Below, one piece after another: positions 27,301 through 40,009 of a DNA stretch of 64,000 nt; the stretch's first letter is position 1, and each line of letters starts with the position of its first letter. The stretch is from Atrina japonica (lineage: Eukaryota; Mollusca; Bivalvia; Pterioida; Pinnidae), in assembly GCA_030159075.1 (NCBI GenBank), contig BROG01000366.1, positions 570,001-634,000 on the forward strand, in the 5' to 3' direction. Under the pieces are notes generated by a model. That model saw nothing but the letters and a program-made list of their open reading frames with translations, ran no database searches and was not told where the DNA came from. The position numbers and the translations under genes were made by a program.

Positions 27301-30300
27301 AAATGAACAAATTGTTTCCCACTATCAACCCCGTGGAAAAGGAATTTTTTTTAGAAATTAAACAAAAACTAATCAAAACTTGAGAGAAAAACTGGGAAAA
27401 ATCGTTGTATTCAACAAAAGTGTATCAAAATAAAAAACTAACTGATTTTATTTACTTGAGAGATAAACAAACTATTTATAAAATAAAGTGGTTTATATTG
27501 CTTTGCATCATTTCAAATGTTTTTTTAAGGAAAAATATTTTTTTTGGTGGAAAATCACAAATTTCTTGGGACATTTGTTGCACTGCTCGAAAACATGATT
27601 TTGAATCAAATAGTAGTTTACTAATAGATGATGCAAAATAAGTTCATGATGCCTAGCAATTTTAAAGTTAAAAATTTCATGGGGAAAATTGTGTAATTTT
27701 CCTTTAAAAGTCACAGAAAACTGAAATGTTTATCATGGTATTGTATAAGGAAAAAAATCAAATAAGTGTTAATAATGTAACTTTTTCCAGTGATTATTAC
27801 TATTAACCGTACCGTTCACTTTAAAATCCTCACAGATAGGAAAAATACTAATTTTGATTTTTTATCAATATCAATAATTTGTATTTTTAATAAATCAGTA
27901 TGTATATCAATCTTTTTTATTTGCGTCATTTCCATAAACAGTTATTACATATGACATTATATTCCATATGCTTGTATAATGTTTATTCAAGAAGAACTGG
28001 GTTATTCGGCTTCGGCTTCATTCAGATTCATTATCCCCAATGCACACATCAGCGTTTTTTCACAGTTTTCACAGTTTATCCCGCGACATTCCGCCACATC
28101 CAACTGAACATGAAACACCATGTCTGCGACACGTACACCTTTTTGTGTCACAGACACCCTGTTTTACATTTACACCTAATAATTGATAAAAGATCATCTG
28201 GTGCTGCTGATAAATTAGTTTTGATAGGAACTAACTTTCCTCTATCTATTTCCCATCCATATTGTTTTTGGATCTAATGTCCTCCCAGTCCAGGCTTGGA
28301 CTTGATGATAGGTTCGTAAACTATGAAAATGATTGGCAGCTGAAGTAGGTGGTAGTTCATGAACTTGAACCGAACTATGACGTGACATTGTCTTCGTTAC
28401 AAATTTACGATATCGCAGTTGATCCAGAGATTCATTTTTGGTCCCCGAAAACAGGTCGCATATGATTGATTCTCCAGCCAATGATATACTCTCTTTATTC
28501 AGACTAGTCTCATCGCAAAAGAATACTGATGCACTGGTGTGTAGTGACGGCGTGTTTGATGAATTTTCTAAGGGTTTGTAATTTGCCTAAGCCAAATATT
28601 CGGGACGTTGTGTCACAACCTGTAATTGCATGTATTAAAGGTAAAATCTGACTATACTTCAACCCTTTAAGAAGCAATGATGTTTTGCGTATGCTCCAGA
28701 TCTTGTGATCCCTTGTGGTGGCGGTCAGAATAGAATATTACATCATTGGCACATTGAGGGTCATACATCACATATGAATCAAAAGAACAAGAAGATCAGT
28801 GTCCTCACCAATAAAACGGCGACAGATGCAGCAACAGATTTATCTATGGCTGTTTTAACAATAAGCACATCTGCATCTGCTGGAGCATATAATACATTAC
28901 ATCCTTACGTTCTAAGCTGGCGCCAAGGAGGTTACAAACTGCTTCTTGTTCTCTGATTTGAAAGAAAAACTTCTTTTCTTTGAATTCAAAGTAGAGAGCT
29001 TAGATAGAGCTACACTTCTGCCCACAATTCCCTTTAGATCTACGCAAATGAGTTATGTCCTTCGTAGATGGGCCATCTGGATATAACCATCAAAAAACAA
29101 TGGTTGCATGACCGAATTTCTTAATGACATAATTTGAACAGCAATCGATGATTTGTCCAAATGATGTTTTTTTTGTTCCCATGGAAGCTTATAGATGAGA
29201 GACCCACCATCTAGCACATATTCAAATTCTCTGGTAGAATTGGATGTTGAGGCAGAGCAGTCGCCCATTGTCCATACTGCGCTGGCCAGGGGTTGATTTT
29301 TGTGCTATGCGAGGAAGACCACCAGAATCAAAGAGTGAAGAAGGGTGAGTGAAAGTTCATATGAAAACAGAACTGAGATATCGGGATAAACAATTCTAGA
29401 TAAAAGTTATCAGTCCTTTGAAAGAGAAGCTGGGGGTCTACATGCATTTCAGTATCGTCTACTTTGACTGCAAGTTTTGAATTTAGAGTAACGGCTTGTT
29501 TAGACCTTTTAAACGAGTATCCTGATAAAGACTCTCCTGGTAACGAGTTTACTATTTTTAGTCCCAATCTCTTTACAAATATCAACATTCAACTTTTTCG
29601 TCGGCAATAATACCAGTTTCAATCGACCGAAGACCCTCATTTCCATCAAAAGGATTTCTTTCAATAATGTGTTTTAGGGACTTTGAAGGCATCATTATCA
29701 TCACGTGCTTGTCTAGCTTTTCCAGACTCCTTATGCTGGTCACTTGTGTGGTAGTCTATTCCAGTAAGAGTTTGCATTGCGTAATTCATTTCCGCACAAG
29801 CTGGAGATGAAAACAACCATTGGACTCGCTGGAATTCTGTCATGCCCCTTTCCTCTTGTTAAACCACCAGATGTTTTCATGGCCCTCATGAGTACCTGTT
29901 CTATGACCACATCACTAGAGAGTCCTGCCCAATATCGGTCGGGACCGACGTATAACATGATGACCAGCTTCAAACATTGCATGGATATCTGGGTGTCTGC
30001 ATTCAAGTTGTTGCATTTCGCATATAAATAGACATAAGCGGATTTTAGATAAAGATTGTGGCCAGCTGCTGCAAGGTAGGGTAGCATCAGAGATATTGTC
30101 TTTTTGATGAAGTTTCCACAATTACCAGTCCTTTCTGCCTCGAGAAACTTATGGAGAAGATGTATCATGTTTAAGTAGTGTAACCACAACCGTGCAGTTC
30201 GTTTGTTTTCCAGGGAGGGCCTTTTCTTGTTCAAATCCTCGAAGATATGTTTTCGAAGATTTCATTTCCCGCTCATATCAACCAAGGTAAGTTCCCTGTC

Positions 30301-33300
30301 TTTTCAATGAATCGTACATAGAACATGCTTTTTTCAAGAACTGGATCCGAATTTTGTGGTAGAAATTCGCTCTCAGAATAAATGCGATTGGTGGGTCTGA
30401 TAGTGCCCTCCAAACTTTTCAGAAACGTTAGTGTCCTCACTAGTTTGATAAAAATTGGTTTATACGGTCTCCAATAACACTGTCAAGATCCAAATCAAAA
30501 GTTCTTGCGAGGAGGATTGCATTGAGGGCTGAATAAACAAGATTGTGGCCCCTAATGGCCCGTGAAAACCGCTTGCGCTGAAATCATATGACCCACAGTA
30601 TTTGGAGCAAACACGGTTTCGAAAACTTCATGAAGTCCTGATCCAGACATTGAGATGTCCAATTGCACCTAGGAAAAACTCATCTCTAGATGAAACCCAC
30701 CTAAGCGTAAAATCATTGTCTTTAATACACTGTCCTCTAATTCGTTTGATATTATTTGATGAGCCTTCCAGTACAAAGGGCTGGTCAAAAGTTATAACAG
30801 GGGTCCGTTTATATTTTGATGCTTCTTTGCAAACAAATTGCAATGTTGAATAGATGCATGTCATATCACTAGGAGGAAGATCAATCATAGGAAAGAAAAT
30901 GGTGGTCAGTAGATTGTCCAGATACTGCCCATTCCGAAACATTTGCATGAATCCAGACCAAGAAGGGCGGGAGAGTTCGAAGGGGCCAGATGATACTGCA
31001 TAAGAGATCTGCATACCAAAACTTATCATCAACATCAATTTCTCGTAGCTTAGTGAAGTATTTTTCTTTTGTCTGTGGCCGCTGGTAATACAGTACTTCT
31101 ACACTTCCAGCCTCTAAAACAGATTCTTTAATCACTTCACGTCGTGGGATTTCTCTGTTGAATTTGAACCCGGAGTAAAGCTACCAATTATGCCCATACC
31201 ATGGAACGTTCCATGTCCCGTCAATTGTACATGAATTATGGTCTACATTATCAGCAATTAAACTGAAGAAAGCTTTTCGTCTTTTAACTCAAACTGGGTT
31301 TGCTCTTGTTCAACAGCTGCATTTGATTGGTAGCGCTTAACCTCAGAATAAGATGCAGAAAAGCCAAGACTGTTGAGAGTATCTAAAAGGGAATCTTGAG
31401 GCAAATTGTTGGTGGAGTTGAACGCCAAGCTTATTTGAAGTGGTGCCAAAAGTGCCCCTTGGTCTTGATGCTTGCATAATAGCCTCGTCCGATTGACGCA
31501 ATTTTGACGTCATTTTTTACAGCTTTGCAGAAAAATATTTGACAATAGCAATTTGAGAGATTTCCGGGACGTATGAGGTTTGAGAAGCTATAGATTCAAT
31601 CTCTGAGGGTGAGGGATAAAAGGCTGTCTATTGAACATTGAATGGCTTTTATGTCACTGAGGATAAGTTTAGCTGCAGCTTTAATTATGGCCTCTTTGTC
31701 AGACGATGTTTTCGGTCGCTTGTAGAAGTCGTATAAAATTGATTTGGCAGAATAACAGAAAGTGACAACATTCGGAAGACCGTTTATTTCGGTGATCAAA
31801 ATATCAGTACCAAAATGTTTCTTAAGCTTTTCTTTCATATATCTACATGTGTATGGTTCATCGCAGAACTCTGCCATCTTTTTTTGTCAGGTCCAAAAAT
31901 AGTAATTTGTTCATTATCATTACTCGCAAAATAAGCCACTGCAAGATTGATGGTATAAAGCATCGGCAGCATGGAGATCATTTCACCACATGATATACGA
32001 CCCTTTACTACATGTCCCCAATCATCATTTCGTTTTTCACAAATTTCAAATAGTTTCTTTTGAAATTCAATTGTACGAACGGGATGAACATCTAAACCTC
32101 TTTTTCTTTTGATATATTTTGCGGGCAAACCACAGAAAATGCAATGGTCTTGAAAACTGAAAGTCTCTGATGATCGTAATACCTTTTTTGTATCATTTGT
32201 TTTATCTAACTGTATCGACTGTTCTATATATTTTGGGTGAGTAAATTTTTTGTCGACACTTTCTGTGTACAAAATCACCAGGTGAAGCTATATCAGATTC
32301 ACCTCTCTTTCTGGACGCTAAAATTTATGCTTGTACAAACCTTTCTCTGTGAGCACACTGAGTTGGTCCGCCCGTGGTACTCTCTTTGCATATAATGCAC
32401 ATGATGAAAATTCAAAATTTTGATAGACTGGAATGATAATTTTCCTCCAAATAACGTTTGGAATATGCTTTAAATAACAATAATTACGTCAAACAAACGG
32501 AGTGTAAATTACGGGAGGAAGGCCTTTTAATACATATATATAGCACAAATATGATTTAAGTATGGGTAAATGGCAATAAATTAAATGAAAATTAATTTAT
32601 ATTAACCATTAAATCAAGTATAAAAACAATTTTTTCAAAGTAAAATACGTATAATATACGTAAAACAAGAAATCTAAAAACTGCAATTGTCGTAATACTA
32701 TGAAAATAGTTTACCCTAATGGGGCGTCCATACATGGATTTTTTTAAACACGACGCTACAGTTTATATGATTTTAATTCTTGCTTTAGATAATGGGCAAA
32801 TCTTATGTATTCAACATTGCCGATATTGTATAAATCGTACTCTATCAAATTTGTGTGCAGTTTAGACACTATTTTTAAGTAATAGATCTATTGCTTCGAA
32901 TTCGAAAAAGTTGATTCGCACTTCTCGGATCATCACCGGAAGTACAAAAACTACAACACTAAATACATTCGGATTTTAACCATTGATATATATTAATAAG
33001 TTGATATGATATATTATATCGCTGTCAAAAAGTTACTGATTCTGCATACATACATTATCAATAATCTTTTGGAATTGTTTTAAATTAATCACGATGTTTT
33101 ATAGAAATTATTTCATTATTTCGATATCGGATTTAATATCACCACACGTCAAAAGTTGTATGGAAGCGCGGTCGAGCATTAACAAATGAACAAAATTTTA
33201 TTGTTGAAAATTAATTACTTTCCACATCGAATTTTTTTGGTAGACTTTTTTTATTCATATTTATAACATCATATTCAAATGTGTAGAACACATAAAGATT

Positions 33301-36300
33301 GTGTTGCAATTAGTTCAAGGTACTGTGACAATTTGACTGGACTAGGGTCATTTTTGCAAAACGTAATGGACTAATCCAGCATCTGAAGCATAGTCTGTGC
33401 TAAAAATCATAAGAAGCATATACCATGCATGTTTAGTAGATGTACAAGCAGTACAGCAGGTCAACCCTGACCCCAACCAATCATCTTCATCGGATATCGA
33501 TACCATGGCGATAACTGATCAGTTAAGCTAAAGAAGATAAACTAAAACAATATATAAAAGCAAATAGTCTGTCGTATGATAAAGAAGGGACTGGTAGAAG
33601 GTGTTAGACATACCACTATTGTGTGTCTTTATTGGGGTTTAATTTTTGAAACAGTGTCATGAATGGTATCTTTATATCAGATAGATATTATAAATAGATA
33701 CATTATAGTAAAAAAGAAAATAAATGAAATTTTCATGAAAATCTGTTAACCCATCAACCCCTGAAAAACAATGGACCCTTGTGTAAATCAATGACTCAGA
33801 TCATTCAAAATGTTTCTTTAGGAGTAAAAAACACCTTTACTATGAAATTTACAGCTATTACATGACTGTTTTGGCAAATCCTTTTTTCCCTAAATCTATT
33901 AATTGTTTTCTGTTAAAAATGTATATATTATGTGTATTAAAATTTTCCCAATATGAGAAGACAGACAATTCTGAATATCAGAAAGAAACCACTGTACATG
34001 TTTGAAAAAGTACACCCACTGTAACAAAATAAGTACATGTACTGTGAGTAGCCACTTGTGGTGATGTAGTGGTTCCAGACTCAATATTGTACTAAATGTA
34101 GTAAGAAGTTTCAGGCGGTCAGATTTAACCCTTTCAATACTGTGGACCATAATAGACTGGTCTAAGGCGATGAAAAAAAACATACCATATAAGTGAAAAT
34201 TCAAGCAAGATGCAAATTTACCTGTTTGTCCTAAAGATATGGTACATTGTATATACTTTGAGCAAAAGTAATTTTAGCAATTTTATGATAAAAAAAGAAA
34301 ACTCTTACCCAGGATGAGGAATGCATTGTTAGCGATATTCAATTTAAGAGATCTCAATAACCTTCTAACAATGCCAAGTTGAATCCTTGCTAAAATTTCT
34401 GCTCATACGGTATCATTTAGATATTTATGTCTTAAGTCCTGAAGCCTTATCTAAAACAATGTGACGACTTCACCTTTTATCATGCTTATGTTAAATGCTT
34501 TCCAACATAACGTTCACTACCTGCGTACCTGCATTTACAAGATCCTTAGGAAAGGGTTAACACTTTCAACACTGGTACTGTCTCTTCTTAAAATTTCTTT
34601 TTTGACAGTCATTTAACACCATACTCAACAATTTTCTGTTATATGTTGGCGGCCAGTTATTGATGGTGGAGGAGTGAACTAGGGGCCCATTTTACAAACG
34701 GTCCCAAGTCCTAAATCCTAACTTTTAGACCAAACTACCATGGCAACACATCGCTGATTGGTCAGTCTCATGACAATCAGGACTAAGACTTAGGATTTAG
34801 TACTTAGGACCTTTAGTAAAACAGACCCCTGGTTACAAAGTACTCGAGAAGAGATCACCGGCCTTGCCCAAGTAAAGTGGCAAACTTTCTTACAAAATCA
34901 GCTTGAGTTACAGCGGTCTTTAACCTGCACTGGCCAGAGGTTAGAGACTTCATAATTTACTGTGCAATGCTATATCCACTTGGCCACAGAGGCCCCTCCA
35001 CTGCAAAGTTAATTTTGTGCTGACACAGGACAGCCATTGAGAGAATACCTTTAAAATGTCATTGATGTTGAAAATACACTGTGCATAATAAACTAGAAAG
35101 CAAGAGCTGGAGACACTACAGAGATGAAGTAAGTTGCATGCATCTGAAAGCACATACCCTAAAATTGTAAATGGAATGATCCTGTGATTGACATAGAGCA
35201 GTGCATTAAAAATTCCAAGGGAAGACAAGACACGAGAAAAAGTAAAAGTGAATGAAGACAAGACTACAAAATCAACTACAACCCTCTACTGTCTATAGAG
35301 TCAAGTGATGAAGTTTCACATTTTAAAGGAAAAGGGTCATCTCCACACCAAAATTCTAAAAATAACTATTATAACAACGAACAGATTAAATAACAGATTA
35401 AATAACAGATTTACTAACATTAAAGAGAATAAATAGCATTCGTTAAAAGTCAAAGAAAAATATTGTGAATTTCTGCATCCCCTAGTATCATGAGATAACA
35501 GACAGATAGACAAGAAGACAGCCATTAGAAACTCCTTTCTTTTAATTTTTAGTAACTTGCGCTATGATTCCTACAGTTAGAGAGCATATTCCAAATCCAA
35601 TAGCAATCAATCTCACCTGGTTGTTTATATGAAAATATGCGGCCCAAATCTTATCTATAACTACAAACTGAAATGAGCATAAAATGACCAATATTTGGGC
35701 TTTTAAAGAAATTTGTGAGAAAGTGCATATTTATAATACATTTGTATTTCACGTTTGTTTTTATATCACTTTACAAATAAAATAAGATATTTAGATTTTA
35801 AAACAATTGATAACTCATCTAGTTCTTCTCTTAAAATAATAAACTCAGTCACCATTTATGTAGACAGGCCTATGATTTGCATTAGAAAATAGACAAGATG
35901 AAGAATTTCATCGGGAAAATCCAATCTGGACAAAGCAAATCCTAAACCTTGTGTCTGTAGACAGGCTGCAATATAAAAATGGAAAGGCTAGCAACTTCTT
36001 AATTAATAGAATCCAACACCTTGTCTGCAGAATTCCTGACCCTGTCTACAGAATCCCTACACTATCTAAAGAATTCATGCCCCTGTCTATGAAATCCCCC
36101 ACACCCTGTCTACAGAATCCCCACACTACCTAAAGAATTCATGACCCCATCTAAGGAATCCTCACACCCTGTATACTGAATCCCCACACTACCTAAAAAA
36201 TTCCTGACCTCATCTAAGAAATCCCCACACCCTGTCTACAGATTCCCCACACTACCTAAAGAATTCCTGACACCATCTAAGGAATCTCAACACCCTGTCT

Positions 36301-39300
36301 ACAAAATCCCCACAATACCTAATGAATTCCTGACACCATCTAAGGAATCTCAACACCCTGTCTACAGAATCCCCACAATACCTAATGAATTCCTGACCTT
36401 GTCTTTGGAATCCCCAAACCCTATCTTCGGAATTCTTGACCCTGTCTATGTAATCTCCAACCCTACCTATGGAATTCATAACCCTGTCTAAGGAATCCCT
36501 ACCCTTTTTACGGAATTCCTGACCCTATATACAGAATCCCACACCTTACCTTCTAAAATACCTACCCTGTCTAAAGAATCCCCACCCTACTTCTGGATTC
36601 CACACTGTGACTACTGAATCTCCACCCTACTTCTGGATACCCTACCCTGACTACATAATCTGTCTTCTACTTCTGGATTCCCTACCATGTTTATGGAATC
36701 CCCACCCTATTTCTCGATTACCTTCCCTCTCTACGGAATCCCCACTCTACTTCTGAATTCCCTACCCTCTCTACTGAATCCCCACACTACTTCTTGATAC
36801 CCTACCCTGTTTAATCCCCACCCTACTTCTGGATTCTCTACCCTGAGGTCTAGACTTTCACATTTTTTATTATTTTTAGCCTGCAGATTAGATCAAATAT
36901 AAAGATAATCTGTTGACATTTTTTTTAGGAAATGTTTTAAAATCATCAAAAGTTTGTACTCTATACCAAATGACAACAGATTACATTGGCTCACTTTAGT
37001 GACACAGGTAAACTAATTAATTTCACAGGGAACCATGCTGAGGAGAGAACAGGGTCTAGAATATTCTCAGCTTGGTTGTTTTAGCCAATCAGATTTCATG
37101 AGTAGCCAAATTTGAGTAAAACTTTTAGACTCAAGTAATTTTCAGGTTTTTTGATGTCAGGATCTGGTCTAGCAGTTTTAGAGAAATTTGAAATATTATT
37201 GAACATCATGCATAATGCACACTGCATGAGGATAGTGAAAGATAACGATAGTTCACCTTTGATTATTTGAAGAAGTAATAAACGAATACAATCAGGAATT
37301 TGAACAAGGTGTGTTGTCTTAGCAATCAATTAGCATTGATAAAACAGTGCATCTTACAACAACAGGAGTGAAATCTTTTTAAACTTTCATTTATTTAATT
37401 CTGTGTAGATATTTTCATTTATTTTAAGTTTTTATATCAAGTCCAATACACACATTTTTCTGTTTTACACCCTGTACACTAACTCATCAAATCCTGAAGT
37501 CACATTTGGACCTGTCCATTTCAAAGAATGGTGAAATCCACTGCCAGAACTAGGGGGTGTATGATTTAAAATCCAAATTTTGTGATAATTTTACATGCAA
37601 TATTAAAGGGGCATTAGTTGTTTACCCCCCAAAAAATATTTCGGTTTTTTCTTCTTTTACTATTTGTACTTGGTGTGCAATAACAAATAAGAGCTATACA
37701 CAGGTATAACAATCTCATATCCAATATATTTTGTGAAAATAAGGTCGGGTCCAGTGTCATAATTCATATAGAAAAAATAAGGTTGAGTTCATCAATCGCA
37801 AATGAAAAAGTGCCAAACCAGGGTATCTAAAGCCATTTTCACAAATATGTAGGTATTTAGAAATTTTTATACCTGAGAACATCTCTTTCTGTTCTTTTAT
37901 ATCAATCTAAGAAGTGAAAAGGAAAACCAATTTTTTAGGGGGGGAATCAGTTACAGCCCTTTAACTTGTTCACTCCTAAATTATGCCATTAGATTATACT
38001 ATTTATAGATTTGGGCGAGTCTAAATGTGACCTTATGAATTGATGTGTTAACCCCTGGGGTGTCCCCATAAACAGGAGGAAGTTCAAAGCAGAAACTGAC
38101 AATTATATAGGTTTAACTCCATCCAAGGATCAAGGGAAGTAATTTCTGTGGTCTTGTCTTTTTATTATATTGTTAAACAAGCATTTCATTTTGTTTTATC
38201 TCATTTTTGCTGAACAAAATTAATTTCAATTTTCAAACCATCCTGCCCCACCATGATACTTCTAGCAAAGTAATGTTATATGTGAATAAAGTGACCAGGG
38301 CTTTCAGAAGTCACTCCATACATTGAATTACCAATTACCTTATATATATAAAATACAAGTTTGAGCCAAGCTGAACTCCTTAATCCATTTATAAAGTTAA
38401 TCAACTAAAGCAATTGGATAGTATATATCTATATATGAAGCATTTATGTTGCATAAAATGGACACCCTAGACTGACAACATTTCTAGATATTTTATTCAA
38501 ATTTCAAAATTAAATCTTAGTGCATTCACAGACTGTGAAACTTAGCTGCATATCATAGATTACAATCCGAGATATTTCTGTGTAGAGGTAATAATTATAC
38601 ATTGCTTCATTTGCTCTACGTTTGAAAATATTCTTAATTTGGCCTGCTCAGCCAATCAGGATCAATTCAGGATTAGCTGAAATTGAATAAAATTTGCAAC
38701 ACTTGAGTAGTGCTTTAGTTTTGAGCATGTCCTTATTCAGATATTGTAAATCCAGTTTTATTTGCGAGGATTTTATTTATGTGGAGTTTTTTTATTAGAG
38801 CACTCCCTCACAAAGATTAACAAGTAATGAAGTACAATAACAGTATAATGAAATGGGAATTCGAAATCACAAAAATATCATCTCACAAATAAATTCAAAT
38901 TTAAATTTAATTTAAATGTGTATCGTAACAATAAAGTCACACAAAAATTTCCAAATTTACTGTAACATTTACTACTTTTGTACCTAATATCAGTGTGTGA
39001 TTTTTATAAGAACATTATCTGTATACCGCATGTTTCAAATTCACTGAATCAAATTTCTACATGATCCGTTATACAAGAGTGTCCAGTGTATGCAGGTTGC
39101 TGCTACAAGTAAATCAGAATACATGTGTAACTACAAAGATATTGATGTCTAGAAAAGCGGTGACAAAAATGTCTACTACAATATCTCATCTACAGACCAA
39201 GTCATTTGAAACCCCCAATCCCATCCCCTTGCGATTTTTTACCTAAATTTTTCCATAGGTATCATTATACAATGAAAGCTCAATACTGATGGTACCATCA

Positions 39301-39978
39301 TTTTTGGTGGAGAATTAATTTGTTGCCACTGAACATGCTGAAATGTTCCACTACATTTTTAAGTAATGAAAAATGTTTAGATAGATTTTTAAAGGAAGCG
39401 TATGGTCTGCAATGTTCTCCTGAACAATCCAACAAATGAACTGAACTCATGAGAGACGGATATTCTGTGTAAACTATTCACACAGGGGAAGTGTTACAAC
39501 AGATGAACACTCTAATCATCCCAATGATCCCTACTGTATGACAACAAATAAATAGAACCACAGAAGTACAGAGGTTTCATTGCATGAGAAATGAACATGT
39601 TTAATAGTTTTTAAAGCCATAAAGTTACACACCTCCAAATCGTCGTCGCTATAGTCGATGGGATCCTGGTCGTGGTCATCCTGAAAAATATAAACACATC
39701 ACATGACCACTTAGAAATCGGTAACAATTTATATTTCTTCTGACTAATACATAAAAATCCACTTGATCTACAGCATTTCTTACAAAATTCAGGGTTTGAG
39801 CCAAAGTATTACATAGCAACAGAATGATATCAAATTTCAAGTTAATAAAAAGAAATTATGTACTTAACCCAGCAAAAAGAAATTCAATAACTGGAAACTG
39901 ACAGGGCAGAAAAAAATTAACAAATAAAATCAAAAAAATAAAATTAATACTACTATTGCTACCAAACTGAACTGACTT

Positions 39979-40009
<31 letters not shown>

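Larger units (their letters stand above)
24159..39632. other. ASAP: Largest ASAP intron (15.5 kb)
   Basis: Contains, from left to right, the SINE-derived minisatellite (24.96-25.77 kb), unremarkable AT-rich DNA (25.8-27.2 kb), the broken multicopy-family gene (28.2-32.3 kb), a copy of the 85-bp repeat (33.75 kb), a SINE interrupted by a MITE (34.63-35.0 kb), an EcoRI-rich minisatellite (36.0-36.85 kb), a foldback element (37.6 kb) and AT-rich DNA to 39.6 kb. No further ASAP exon was recognised here, though alternative exons cannot be excluded. Confidence 0.6.

Noticed and set aside
29740..32278. A functional intron-nested gene on the minus strand
   Set aside because: The blocks are in several frames with stops between them and no GT-AG boundaries that would rejoin them; a dead copy explains it better.
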